A DNA stretch of 64,000 nt from positions 186,001-250,000 of the forward strand of contig CAVVZI010000009.1 in the NCBI GenBank assembly GCA_963752815.1, in the 5' to 3' direction. Made by a program: the position numbers and the translations under genes. The DNA comes from Sva-07 sp963752815 (GTDB lineage: Bacteria; Actinomycetota; Acidimicrobiia; Acidimicrobiales; Ilumatobacteraceae). The notes under the pieces are model-generated. The model saw nothing but the letters and a program-made list of their open reading frames with translations. It was not told where the DNA came from and did no database searches. Below are positions 43,843-54,440 of this stretch, piece by piece (positions within the stretch are counted from its first letter, which is position 1; the number at the start of each line of letters is the position of its first letter).

Positions 43843-46800
43843 TCATTGTTTGACGATGCGGCCCTCCACGACCGGGTTGATCGACGGGTTGGCGGTGACG
43901 TAATCGATGCTCACCGTGAGGAGTTCGTCGCCCGGTTGCTGGACGTCGGTCCCTTGTGCGAACACCGTGTAGCCGTCGCCTCCCCCGTACATGAAGTCGT
44001 TGGTCACGAAGCGCACCGTGTCGGCCGGACCGATCGGCGTCTCGGGTCCCCCGATGCCGGCCGGCGTCTTCCACATCCCCGTCACGACCGGCGTCAGGCC
44101 GGTGCAGGCGTAGGTGACACGCAGTCCGGAGATCTGCGGGAAGCGACCGGTTCCACCCGCGAAGTTCGGATCGCACGCCGGAGCGAACCCGTTGAGGAAC
44201 GCCTGCTGGAGTTGCGCACCCGTGAGCGTCTCGATGACCGTCCGGTTGCCGAACGGAAGCACGGAGAACATCTCGCCCCAGGTGATCTGGCACGGCTGCT
44301 CGCCGGCCGAGGGAGGCGTGCAGCGGAGATCGGCCCGCAGTCCGCCGGAGTTCGTGTAGGCCGCGTCGACGCCCGGGTACTTCGCCCGCATCGCGTCGGC
44401 GACCATGTTGCCCATCTCCGACTCGAGCAACCGCGACGGTGCCCGCGTGATGTCGTCCACCTGCGTACCGATCACCTGGTTGCGCAACACGGCCGTCTGT
44501 GCGTTGGCATCGTCGACGATCGCCTTCACGTCCGGCCGCGACGCGACGCCGAGGTCCTTGGCGACGCGGGTCGCCGCGCCGGTCCACTCGACGTCCTGGC
44601 CCTTCACGACCATCTGCAGGACCGAGTAGCTGCCGCCGGCGTTGACGCCTTCGGCGACCGCGATGTCGCCGACCATGAAGTTGGCGATCCGGTGCGTGTG
44701 TCCGGCGATGATCGCATCGACGGTGGTGTCCTGGATCGCGTCGGCGATGCCGACGATCGGGCCGTCCCACGGCACCGGCGCCTTGCCATCGATCGCGTTG
44801 GCACCGTTCGCCGCGCCCTGGTGGATCAGCACCACCTGCACCTTGACGCCCTGCTGGCGGAGCTTCTCCGATTCGGCCTTGATCGTCTCGGCCTCGTCGA
44901 GGAACTCGAGCCCTTCGGTCGCTCCGGCGGCCACGAGCTCCGGGGTGCTCGACAGTTCGATGCCGATCACGCCGATCCGGATGCCGTCGTACTTGAACAC
45001 ATGGGTGCCCTGCACCCATTCGGGGTTCAGCCCGGTCGTCTCGTCGACGATGTTGGCCCCGAGGAACGGGAATTTGGCGCGTGCTTGATGTTGCAGCAGC
45101 CGCTCGAGGCCGTAGTCGAACTCGTGGTTGCCGTACGACGTGGCATCGAGACCCCACGCGTTCTCCACATCGATCGCGGGTCGGTCCTCGAGCAGACCGG
45201 AGTTGGCCGGCGATGCGCCGACGTTGTCACCGGCGGCGAGCAGCAGGGCACCCTTCGGGAAGGCCGCGGCGTCCTCGTCGAACATCGTGGCGAGCTGTGC
45301 GGCTCCCCCGACCGGCACGTTCAGTCCGTCGATCGGCGTCGTCGTCGGATCGAGCTGACCGTGGAAGTCGTTGAGGCCGAGCAGCGGCACCAGGGTGCGT
45401 GACTTGCCGTCCTTCAGCACGTCGAGGCGCACCTCCCCCTGGCTCTGCTGCGGTTCGGGCACGCCGAGCAGGTAGGCGATCGTCGGTGCGATGTCGATCG
45501 TGCGGATCCCGTCGACGCGTCCCTTGGCGATGCCGGGTCCACCGGCGAGGAACGTGGCCCGCATGTTGACGTTGGCGCCGAGGTTCTGCACGTCGGGGAC
45601 GTAGCCGTGCTGACCGAAGAACGCCGAGCGGGCGATCAGCGTGCCCGGTGTGGCCGCGTCGAACTGGTACGGCACCGCGGAGAACACGACGAGGTCACCG
45701 GTTCGTGTGGGATGGGCCATGTCGGTGGTCGTGCCGGGACCGTTCGGGATGTAGCGGGCCTCGGCCTTGGTGAAGGCACGGTCGATCACCGGCCAACCCT
45801 CGGGCGCACCGTCACCGGTCCAGTCGTTGGGATCCTGGAGTGCGAGGAACGCCGTCTTGATCTTGGTGACGGTCGACGCCTCGTCGGCCGCGAGCGACCT
45901 GCTGCAGCCCGCCTCCCGCCGGGTCGCGCCCCGCGAGGTTGAGGTAGATCTGCACGGCGCCGCCGGCCCAGCAGGCCTTGGCCTTGCCGATCGTCTCCCC
46001 CGCCGCTGGACGACAGTTCGCGGTCTGCGGCTTCGACAGCAGGCCGAGGTCGACGAGCACCTTGCTGGCGTCGATGGCGGCGAACTGCGGGGCGAATCCG
46101 TGGTCGGAGGCGACGAACGTCGTCGGCTCGTCGAGCAGGTTCTGGGCCAGCGTCATGAAGCGGTCGGCGCCCCGGTACGCGGTGCGGATGAACTCCGTAC
46201 GCTGCGCGACCCGCCCGTCCGGCGTGCCGTTCACCTGCACGTCGTCGTAGGCCGGGTTGGGTGCACCGTTGGGCAGCTTCGGGACGGTGAGTCCGAGGAA
46301 CTGGTGCTGGAACTCGTCGGTCGTCGGGTAGCCGACGAGCGCGAGGTCGGGTTGGTACGCCTGCGTGATGTACGTCAGGACGGGCGTCGCGAAGGTCTCC
46401 CACTTCAGGCCCTGCTCGACGTAGGTCTCCTCGCTGACGACGCCCGACTCGAGCACGGCGAAGTCGGCGGCGGTCGAGCTCGGGAACGTCTGGGCGAGGT
46501 ATTCGTCGAAGGCGCCGGTGAAGCCGGGCTCGCCCGGCCAGGTCGGCCACGAGGCGATGGCGCGGGCGACGGACGTGTGGAAGAGCCGCACCTGGGACAG
46601 GTCCGCCGTGAGGGTCTCGACCTTCACGAGGAACCCGGCCGTCTTGCCGTCGAGCGCGCCACCGGAGATCTTGACCTTCACATCGGCCCACTCGCCCTGG
46701 CCGAGCGTGCCGACGCTGTTGCTGCCGTCCTTGGTCGGCGAGAACAGCACCTTGTCGTAGTTGACTCGACCGTCGTCGGTGCTGTCGAAGAGGTACGCGT

Positions 46801-47593
46801 TGAGGCCGTACTTGTCGACGCCGAAGTCGAGCACGCGCAGCCGCATCTCCATCGCCGGGCTGAACGACTGTGGGGTGTTCGTCCAGCCGGTGGCAGCGAC
46901 CGGTGCCGCGCCGGGGAACGCGGCCTGGCCGGCGAATCCGGCGGGATGGTCGAACTGGACGCCGAACGCGGCGACGAAGTTCGCGGCGTCGTTCGGCGAG
47001 ATGTAGTTCGTCGCCACGCCGCGACCGGAATGGAACGTGCGGAAGTCGACCGTCGGGCCCTGGATCGCCGTCTCGGCGCCGCCGGCGTACTCGAACTGCA
47101 CGACCTTCTTGCCACCGCGTTCGGCCGACTGGCCGATCGACTCCGCCTGGGGCACACCGGCATTGAAGGCGCTCGTGCTGTTGCCGAACGGCTGGCCATT
47201 GACGTGGAACGTGTTGTTCGTCGACCCGTGGACGCCGGGCCATGCGCCGGTGGCGAGGCTGTACCAACCGGCACCGGTGTTCGGCGGTGCCTCGGTGAGC
47301 AGACCGCCGCCCGACGCCGACGATCCCTTCTTCAGGAGTTCGGCGAACGCCGGCAGGTCGCTGCGGCCGCGGGTGCGTGTCGCGCTGAACTGTTCGACGA
47401 GATCCTGACGCATGCCGTCAGCGACGAAGAACAGCACCGGCGCGTCGTTCCCTTTCCCATCGTCGTGGCCGGGACCATCGTCCGACCCACCGGCACCCGC
47501 GGGAGCGCCGATCGTCGACACGACGAGCGCGGTGGACGTGAACGCGATACCAACCGCGATGGACAGACGACGGCGAAGCTTTCGCGAGCGCAT
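43843..47593 (-). CDS. Secreted fusion of an NPP-type phosphodiesterase and a 5'-nucleotidase (one frameshift)
   Basis: About 1249 residues from ATG 47593, with signal peptide RKLRRRLSIAVGIAFTSTALVVSTIGAPAGA. The first part (to about residue 700) is alkaline-phosphatase superfamily: VLFFVADGMRQDL, TGAGWYSLATGAWPGVHG with a likely nucleophile Thr, GYPTTDEFQHQF, VASDHGFAPQF and TIDIAPTIAYLLGVP. An insertion of about 100 residues resembles a beta domain. The second part is a UshA-like metallophosphatase: LLGLNDFHGQLDP, SYGNHEFDYG, IIAGHTHRIANF, then the 5'-nucleotidase C-domain TNSGGLRADL. One extra base near 45905 splits the gene; the length confirms it. No second signal lies between. It probably scavenges phosphate or nucleosides from extracellular nucleotides. 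Confidence 0.85.
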
Positions 47594-47659
47594 TGAGTGG
47601 ACTCCCCTGTGTGAATCGGCCTGATTGATTCGTTCCGCACTTCCCGCTCGCCGGCCGTG

Positions 47660-47688
47660 AAACTAGGCGTCGCGATCGCGGCGTGCAA
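47660..47688 (-). promoter_or_regulatory. Promoter of the phosphatase fusion gene
   Basis: On the minus strand TTGCAC (47688-47683), a 17-base spacer and TAGTTT (47665-47660), giving a leader of about 60 bases that ends in an AGGGGAG Shine-Dalgarno before ATG 47593. No Pho-box-like repeat was recognised. Confidence 0.55.
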
Positions 47689-47737
47689 CCGATTCGTGCG
47701 GAGCTCGCCAAGATGTCAGCCGGGCGACACCGTGGCG

Positions 47738-49229
47738 TCAGGTGGGCCGCTGCGCGTACCGTGCGCGGAGCTCGGCCTTCTGCACCTTCGACATGGCGTT
47801 GCGTGGCAACGAGTCCGCGGCGACGTACGCCTTCGGATGCTTGAAGCGGGCGAGCACTCCGTCGAGGCTGCGCGCCAGGTCGTCGTCGGTGACCTCGACC
47901 GAGCCGTCGCGCACGACGATCGCCACCACCGCTTCGCCGAAGTCGGCGTGCGGCACGCCGATCACCGCGGACTCGAGGACGCCCGGCACGGCGTCGAGCA
48001 CGAGCTCGATCTCCTTCGGATACACGTTGTACCCGCCGCTGATGATCATGTCGCTCGACCGGCCTTCCAGGGTCAGCCGTCCCTCGTGGTCGACGGAGCC
48101 GACGTCGCCGGTGATGAACCAGCCGTCTGCCCGGAATTCCGCCGCCGTCTTGTCGGGCTGCTGCCAGTAGCCGGCGAACAGCCCGGGGCTGCGGATCTCG
48201 ACGACCCCGGTCTCGCCGGCGCCCACATCGTGCCCGTCGCTGTCGGCGACCCGGAGGTCGACGCCGGGCAGCGGAAACCCGACGGTGCCCGGGACCCGCT
48301 CGCCGTCGTACGGGTTGGAGGTGATCATCCCGGCCTCGGTCATCCCGTACCGCTCGAGGATCCGGTGTCCGGTGCGTTCGGTGAACTCGGCGTGGACCGC
48401 CGCGGTCATCGGCGCCGAGCCCGACGGTGAACAAGCGGATCGACGAACAGACGGAGGCATCGAACCGCTCGTCGGCGAGCAGGCGGGTGTACTGCGTGGG
48501 CACGCCCATCATCACCGTCGCCTCGGGCAGGCGCTCGAGCACCTCGTCGACGTCGAAGCGCGGCAGGAAGATCACCTCGATGCCGCTGAGCATCGCGCAG
48601 TGGAGTGCGACGAACAGCCCGTGGACGTGGAAGATCGGCAGCGTGTGGAGCAACACGTCGTCAGGCCCGAACCGCCAGATCTCGTGGAGCGCGACGGCGT
48701 TCGACTCGAGGTTGGCGTGCGTGAGCATCGCCCCCTTCGAGCGCCCGGTCGTGCCCGAGGTGTACAGCATCGCCGCGAGGTCGTCGGCGCCACGATCGAT
48801 CACGCCGTCGAACGGCGACGCCGCGTCGGCGAGGGCGGCGAAGCTTCCGGTCCCGTCGACATCGAGCCCGTCGACGGGAACCGACAGGTGGTCGAGCGTG
48901 GCGGGCCGCGCCACCACGAGCGCCGGCGTGGCGTCATCGACGAAGAACTCGACCTCCGTCGCGGTGTACGCCGTGTTGAGCGGGAGGAACACCGCGCCGA
49001 TGCGGAGGCACGCCAGGTACAACGCGACCGCGTCCGGCGACTTGTCGATCTGCACGACGACCCGATCGCCGACCGAGACACCTCGCTCGCGCAGCGCGCC
49101 GGCCATCGATGCCGAGCGCTGCTCGACGTCGCGGTAGGTCAACGACGTACCGCCGGGCACGCGCAGGAACGCCGAGTCGAGGCGCGGCTCGTACGCGCGT
49201 CGCAACACGGTGAACAGGTTCTCGTTCAT
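47738..49229 (-). CDS. matB: Malonyl-CoA synthetase-like AMP-forming ligase (one frameshift)
   Basis: About 496 residues from ATG 49229. The ANL fold: LYLACLRIGAVFLPLNTAYTATEVEFFVDDATPALVV, P-loop AMLYTSGTTGRSKGAMLTHANL, ERYGMTEAGMITSNPYDGERVPGTVG, GWFITGDVGSVDHEGRLTLEGRSSDMIISGGYNVYPKEIE, and the C-terminal Lys in PRNAMSKVQKAELR. The opening and length are MatB-like, hence malonate (or methylmalonate) to malonyl-CoA. An extra base near 48424 shifts the frame between SSIRLFT and SGSAPMTAA. Related acyl-CoA ligases cannot be excluded. Divergent from the beta-lactamase gene across a nested inverted repeat. Confidence 0.8.
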
Positions 49230-49294
49230 CGCCGACGACCATTGCACATCGCGACAGGTGGTCCAGGCGTGGCCCAACCTGACCGGCCACGCAA

Positions 49295-49401
49295 GGCGAT
49301 GGCGATGTTCGGTCAATAGGACCTGTCAACTACATCGCTCGGACCGCCCGCCGACTTGCGATGTAGATGAGGGGCGCTATTGACCCACCATCGCCATCGC
49401 C
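49295..49401. repeat. 107-base nested inverted repeat, MITE-like
   Basis: Outer arms: GGCGATGGCGATG then GGTCAATAG on the left (49295-49307, 49311-49319), with CTATTGACC then CATCGCCATCGCC on the right (49377-49385, 49389-49401), perfect apart from a 3-base internal mismatch. An inner pair, CTACATCGC (49330-49338) and GCGATGTAG (49358-49366), is nested inside. It is noncoding, lies between divergent genes, and no clear target duplication is seen. Confidence 0.75.
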
Positions 49402-49511
49402 CGGTGAGCGCTCGCAGTTGGGCGAGGGTGTCGGCGTTGTGGGTTCGTGGAACGGCCGGCGGGAGGAAATGGCAACGGATCCGCGGGCGCGGTTATGGCA
49501 CGCTGCATACC

Positions 49512-50543
49512 GTGCCGTACGCCGAGGTGGACGAACACGGGTTGCAGGACGCGCTCGAACGGATCGTGTCCGACCACGGACTCTCGGGAACCGTGCGCGT
49601 CGACCGCGCGGGACGCATCGCGTTCGAGTGTGCGACCGGTATGGCCCATCGTGGGCTCGGCGTCCCGAACACGCCGGCGACACAGTTCGGCGTCGCCAGC
49701 GGAGCAAAGGGGCTCACCGCGCTGACGGTCATGACGCTGGTCGAGCGCGGCGAACTCCACCTCGACACGACGGCGCGGTCGGTGCTCGGCGACGACCTCC
49801 CGCTGATCGACGATCGCGTCACCGTGGAACATCTGCTCGCCCACCGCTCGGGCATCGGCGACTATCTCGACGAGGACGTCTTCACCGACTCCGACCAGTA
49901 CGTGATGCCGGTCTCCGGCCACGAGCTGGCGACGACCGAGGACTACGTGCGCGTCCTCGGCGGTCATCCGACGAAGTTCCCACCGGATGAACGATTCTCG
50001 TACAGCAACGGCGGATACGTCGTGCTGGCGCTCATCGCGGAGCGCACCACCGGTACGCCTTTCCACGACCTCGTCGAGGAACGTGTTTGCGCCCCGGCCG
50101 GCATGCACGACACAGCGTTCCTGCGTTCGGACGAACTTCCCGGCCGGGCGGCGGTCGGTTACATCCCCGACGACGGCCTGCGGACGAACGTGTTCCATCT
50201 CCCCGTTCGCGGGAACGGCGATGGCGGCGTCTACACGACGACCGCCGACGTGCACGCGCTCTGGGAGGCCTTCACCACCGGACGCATCGTCGCGCCCGAG
50301 ACCGTGGAGGAGATGGTGCGCCCGCGCAGCGACGTGCCGGACGAGTCGTTGCGGTGCGGCCTCGGCTTCTTCATCGACCCGCGGACGGAGCGGCTGTCGA
50401 CCCACGGATTCGACGCCGGCGTCGGGTTCGTGTCGGTGCACGATCGGCGTCGACAGATCACGCACACCGTCATGTCGAACAAGAGCCGGGGCGCGTGGCC
50501 GATCAGCCAGCGGATCGACGAGGTCGTCAGTATGTGGGTGTGA
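49512..50543 (+). CDS. Serine beta-lactamase-like protein (class C/DD-peptidase fold)
   Basis: 343 residues from GTG 49512; the frame extends upstream but that part overlaps the inverted repeat and is not conserved. Catalytic SxxK in FGVASGAKGLTAL, YxN in DERFSYSNGGYVVLAL, and DRVTVEHLLAHRSGIGDYLDEDV, a hallmark of the esterase/beta-lactamase family. A third HxG-type motif is in STHGFDAG. No signal peptide, so probably cytoplasmic; an esterase or peptidase rather than antibiotic resistance. Its stop overlaps the SulP start (GTGA). Confidence 0.85.
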   Translation: MPYAEVDEHGLQDALERIVSDHGLSGTVRVDRAGRIAFECATGMAHRGLGVPNTPATQFGVASGAKGLTALTVMTLVERGELHLDTTARSVLGDDLPLIDDRVTVEHLLAHRSGIGDYLDEDVFTDSDQYVMPVSGHELATTEDYVRVLGGHPTKFPPDERFSYSNGGYVVLALIAERTTGTPFHDLVEERVCAPAGMHDTAFLRSDELPGRAAVGYIPDDGLRTNVFHLPVRGNGDGGVYTTTADVHALWEAFTTGRIVAPETVEEMVRPRSDVPDESLRCGLGFFIDPRTERLSTHGFDAGVGFVSVHDRRRQITHTVMSNKSRGAWPISQRIDEVVSMWV

Positions 50544-52240
50544 CGAGCCGGCTGCCGATCCTGCGCGGATTGCTGCCGATCGATCGCACCACCATCGGCC
50601 TCGAGGCGATCGCCGGCCTCACCCTCGCCGCGCTCGCCATCCCGGAGGTGATGGGCTACGCCACGCTCGCCGGCATGCCCGTGGTCACCGGGCTCTACAC
50701 GATCCTGCTCCCGATGCTGGTGTTCGCCGTCTTCGGATCGTCGCGCCACCTCGTCGTGGGTGCCGACTCGGCCACGGCCGTCGTGATGGCCGCCGGTCTG
50801 GCCGGACTCGCCACCACGGGATCGTCGCAGTACGTGGCGCTCGCCGGTCTGCTCGCCCTGATGGCGGGCGGCATGTTGATCATCGCCCGGCTGCTCGGGC
50901 TCGGGTTCATCGCCGATTTCCTCTCGCGGACCGTGCTCATCGGCTTCCTCACGGGGGTCGGTATCCAAGTGGCGTGCGGGCAGGTCGGCGGCATGCTCGG
51001 CATCCCGGAGGGCGACGGCATCACGATCGGCGGGCACCAGTTCACCGACACGATCGGGGTGTTGATCTCCACCCTGCAGGACATCGGCGACGTCAGCTGG
51101 GCGACCGTCGCCGTCACGACGGCGGTCATCGGTGTGATCGTCGGACTGAAGGCGGTCACGGGCCGGATTCCCGGTGCGCTGGTCGCGGTGATCGGGGCGA
51201 TCGTCGTGAGTCGGGCGGCGGATCTCGCGTCCCACGGGGTCACGACCGTCGGCCCGCTGGCGGGGGGCCTGCCGACGCTGGGCATCCCCGACGTGGCGTG
51301 GGCGGACGTGCAGCCGCTCCTCGGAATCGCCGGGTCGATCGTCGTCATCATCCTCGCCCAGAGCGCCGCCACGTCGCGCGCGTATGCCGCCAAGTACAAC
51401 GACGAATTCGACGAGAACATCGACCTGGTCGGTCTCGGGGCGGCGTGCGCGATGGCCGGCGTCTCCGGGACGTTCGTGGTGAACGGCAGCCCGACGAAGA
51501 CGCAGATGGTCGACGATGCGGGCGGGCGGAGTCAGCTGGCACAGGTGGTCACGGGACTGATCGTGCTGGTCGTGCTGCTGTTCCTCACGGCCCCGATCCA
51601 GTACATGCCGAATGCGGTGCTGGCCGCGATCGTCTTCCTGATCGGGATCGAGCTGGTCGACATCGCGGGCATGCGCCGGGTGCTCGCGCTTCGTCCCGAC
51701 GAGTTCGTGGTCGCGACGGTCGTCACCGCGGCCGTCGTCTTCGCCGGTGTCGAGGCGGGCATCATCATCGGGATCGTCGCGTCGATGATCGATCACCTCC
51801 GCCGTTCGTACCGGCCGGTGACCGCCGTGCTGCAGCCGAGCGGGGGTGCCACGTGGAAGAACGCGGCCGTGGTCGCTGATGCTCGCAGCCTGCCCGGTCT
51901 GGTGGTGTACCGATTCAGCGGCAGCCTCTACTACGCCAACGCCAACCTGTTCTTCGAGCAGGCCAACCTGCTGTTGACCGGCCCGTCGCCGCTCCGGTGC
52001 TTCTGCATCGACGCCGCGGCGATCCCCGACATCGACTACAGCGGCGGCGAAACCCTGCGCCAGCTGTACGGCGTGCTCACCGCACGAGGTATCCGTCTGG
52101 TCATCGCCGCCCCGCTCCCGGCGGTGGTGAGCGCGATCGACCGCTACGGCCTGGCGCAGGAGTTGCGTGACGATTCGATCTTCCCGTCCGTCGACGCGGC
52201 GGTCGCGGCCTTCCGTCGGTCCGACGAAACGTCGCAGTGA
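50540..52240 (+). CDS. SulP-family anion transporter with STAS domain
   Basis: 566 residues. The SulP permease opens AIAGLTLAALAIPEVMGYATLAGMPVVTGLYTILLPMLVFAVFGSSRHLVVGADSATA; mid-protein VSGTFVVNGSPTKTQMVDDAGGRSQLAQVVTG is also typical. The C-terminal STAS domain covers about residues 430-566 (LVVYRFSGSLYYANANLFFEQ, FCIDAAAIPDIDYSGGETLRQLYGVL). Imports sulfate, bicarbonate or a related anion; which one is not clear. Start by GTGA overlap with the beta-lactamase-like gene, a pairing whose meaning is unknown. Confidence 0.9.
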   Translation: MTSRLPILRGLLPIDRTTIGLEAIAGLTLAALAIPEVMGYATLAGMPVVTGLYTILLPMLVFAVFGSSRHLVVGADSATAVVMAAGLAGLATTGSSQYVALAGLLALMAGGMLIIARLLGLGFIADFLSRTVLIGFLTGVGIQVACGQVGGMLGIPEGDGITIGGHQFTDTIGVLISTLQDIGDVSWATVAVTTAVIGVIVGLKAVTGRIPGALVAVIGAIVVSRAADLASHGVTTVGPLAGGLPTLGIPDVAWADVQPLLGIAGSIVVIILAQSAATSRAYAAKYNDEFDENIDLVGLGAACAMAGVSGTFVVNGSPTKTQMVDDAGGRSQLAQVVTGLIVLVVLLFLTAPIQYMPNAVLAAIVFLIGIELVDIAGMRRVLALRPDEFVVATVVTAAVVFAGVEAGIIIGIVASMIDHLRRSYRPVTAVLQPSGGATWKNAAVVADARSLPGLVVYRFSGSLYYANANLFFEQANLLLTGPSPLRCFCIDAAAIPDIDYSGGETLRQLYGVLTARGIRLVIAAPLPAVVSAIDRYGLAQELRDDSIFPSVDAAVAAFRRSDETSQ

Positions 52241-52262
52241 TCCGGAACGGTCTGCCGGACCG

Positions 52263-53802
52263 CTACTCGGCGAAGCTGGCCTCGGCCGCGGACGCGTCGA
52301 GCAGGAGGCCCTCGGCGACGAGGCGTTCGCGCTCTTCGAGCCGTTCCTGCTGGAGTTCGTGTGCCCGACGGCGACCGGGCAGGAAGAGACCGACGACGAT
52401 CGCCACGAGCAGGACGACGATCACCGCGGCGAACACGGTGTTGAAGGCATCGACGGCGTCGCCGACCACGCTCGGATCGGTGAGGTCGGCCGTGTCGGGT
52501 GCCGTCGACGCGAAGATCGACGCGAGCACCGCGGTGCCGAACGCCGCCGCCACCTGCCTGGTGACCGAGCTGAGTCCCGACGCCTGGCCGACGTAGCTGG
52601 CGCTGACCGAGTTCATCGCCGTCACGTTGGGCGACATCGACCCGATGCCGGCGCCGAAGCCACCGCACAGGAGGGCGAGGGAGATCCACGCCAGATTGGT
52701 ATCGGCCGTCAGGTGGGCCAAGCCCCCAGTACGACACGGCCATGATCGCCGCGCCGAGCGTGTACGGCAGTCGTGAACCGAAGCGGTCGGTGAGCCGCCC
52801 ACCGAGCGGCATCATCACGGCCACGCCGAGCGCTGCCGGCATCATCACCAGTCCGATGCGCAGCTCGTTGATGTCCCTCGTGCTTCCGAGCTCGAGCGGG
52901 GTGTAGACGAGCCGGCCGTACTGGGCGACCGTCATCAGGCACAACGCGCCGATCGACACGGCGAACACCGGTGTCGCGAAGAGTCGCATCTCGACGAGTG
53001 GCGCGTCGTGATGGAGCGAGTGCAGCGTGAACGCGACGAGCAGGAGCGCTCCGCCGGCGAGCAACGCGATCACCGCAGGCGAGGTCCATCCCCATTCGCC
53101 GCCCTGCTGCAGCCCCACGAGCACGGCGACCAATCCGGCACCGGCCGTACACAGCCCGGTGAGGTCGAACGGGCGCTTTTCGCGGTAGCCCGTGTCACGC
53201 AACAGCGACATCGCCACCGGGATCCCGATCAGGCCGACGGGCACGTTGATCAGGAACAGCCAGCGCCAACCGACCGACGACACGACCAGGCCTCCGAGCA
53301 CCGGCCCGATCGCGGGCGCGGCCATCACCGCGATCCCGAAGTACCCGAGCGCCCGCCCGCGTTCTGCCGGCTCGAACAACTCGAAGATCATCGCCATCGC
53401 CACCGGGATCAGCAGTCCGCCGCCCACACCTTGCAGCACGCGGGCGCCGACCAGCATCGGCAGGGTCGGCGCGATCGAGCAGAGCATCGACGCCAGCGTG
53501 AACAGCACCAACGCGGTGATGAAGGCGCGGCGGCGCCCGAAGCGATCACCGACCCAACCACTCGTCAGCTGGGTGACGCCGACCGCGATGAGGTAGGCGG
53601 TGACCACCCACTCGACACCGTGCAACGTGCCGAAGTCGCGTTGCAGCGATGACAGCCCGAGGTTCACGATCGTGGTGTCGAGCACGACCATGAAGGCACC
53701 GAACAGGACGACCCCCATCGCCACCCATCGGTACGGGATGCCCGCCAACCTGCCGGGCCGTGACGACGGTGGTTCGGTCGTCAGGGCTTCGGGTTCGCTC
53801 AC
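52263..53802 (-). CDS. MFS exporter, DHA2/EmrB type (one frameshift)
   Basis: About 512 residues from GTG 53802, with AGGAG Shine-Dalgarno. FGAFMVVLDTTIVNLGLSSLQRDF, GDRFGRRRAF (motif A), GIAVMAAPAIGPVLGGLVVSSVGWRWLFLINVPVG (motif C). The frame changes near 52725 by one extra base, after AAIMAVSYWGL; the C-terminus continues AHLTADTNLAWISLALLCGGFGAGIGSM and ends in a Glu-rich tail. Drug or metabolite efflux using the proton gradient. Divergent from a MarR regulator with an operator-like dyad between. Confidence 0.87.
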
Positions 53803-53845
53803 GGATGCTCCTCACACATCGGGGTGTCGGCGTCGAGGCCGGGTG

Positions 53846-53862
53846 AGTTGCACACTACAACT
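53846..53862. promoter_or_regulatory. Candidate MarR operator
   Basis: AGTTGCACACTACAACT: arms AGTTG and CAACT around seven bases, 14 of 17 positions symmetric. Placed between the divergent MFS exporter and MarR genes and upstream of TAATCT (53879-53884), a -10 seven bases before the MarR start. Confidence 0.65.
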
Positions 53863-53890
53863 GACGCGCCGCGGGACGTAATCTGACGGG

Positions 53891-54388
53891 ATGAACCCCG
53901 CGGCAGGCGATCCGGTCGTACCGCCGGCACCGACACGCGCCGAGCCGATCGATCTCGTCGATGCGGCGCTGGTGCGCCTCGCCCGACGCCTCACCGATTC
54001 ACGGATGACCCAGACGGTCAACGAGTGGGCGGGCGTCGACGTCGAGCGCTCCGGATTCACCCTGATGGCCCGGATCGAGGACGCACCGGATGCTCGGCTC
54101 GATCGGTTGGCCGCGCTGGCCGACATCGATGCCTCGACGGCCAGTCGGCAGATCGCGAAATTGATCGAGCAGGGGTTGGTCGAGCGCTCCAGCGATCCGG
54201 CCAACCATCGCGTTCGGCGGCACCGCTTGACCGAGTCCGGATCCGAGGCCCTGGCCCGCTTGCGCACGGCACGGCACGATTGGATCGCCCAGACCGTCGC
54301 CGAGTTCACACCGGCCGAGCAACGCGACCTCGCCGACCTCCTCACGCGCTTCGTCGACAGCTTCCCACCGCTCCCCCGCGAGCGATGA
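53891..54388 (+). CDS. MarR-family regulator
   Basis: 165 residues: FTLMARIEDAPDARLDRLAALADIDASTASRQIAKLIEQGLVERSSDPANHRVRRHRLTESG is the MarR winged helix, followed by the C-terminal dimer helix ending FVDSFPPLPRER. Leaderless start likely. It probably represses the divergent MFS exporter through the dyad at 53846-53862 and releases it on binding a phenolic or drug-like ligand (known of the family). A hairpin starts within its last codons. Confidence 0.9.
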   Translation: MNPAAGDPVVPPAPTRAEPIDLVDAALVRLARRLTDSRMTQTVNEWAGVDVERSGFTLMARIEDAPDARLDRLAALADIDASTASRQIAKLIEQGLVERSSDPANHRVRRHRLTESGSEALARLRTARHDWIAQTVAEFTPAEQRDLADLLTRFVDSFPPLPRER

Positions 54389-54424
54389 GCCAACGGACCG
54401 AGGGGTGGGCCGTTCGCTCATCGC
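54382..54424. terminator. Hairpin between convergent MarR and FetB genes
   Basis: GCGATGAGC, AACGG and CC pair with GG, CCGTT and GCTCATCGC (16 of 18 positions) around GAGGGGT. The left arm overlaps the MarR stop codon. The outer GCGATGAGC/GCTCATCGC matches the hairpin at 27051-27092. Confidence 0.72.
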
Positions 54425-54440
54425 AGAGTGATTGGAGGGG

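Noticed and set aside
43843..47593. Programmed ribosomal frameshifting as the cause of the split genes
   Set aside because: No slippery run or downstream pseudoknot was recognised at the shift points, and the affected families are not known to use it.
49512..50543. Antibiotic-resistance beta-lactamase
   Set aside because: No signal peptide and a general esterase/DD-peptidase motif set (SGAK, YSN), so resistance is not supported.
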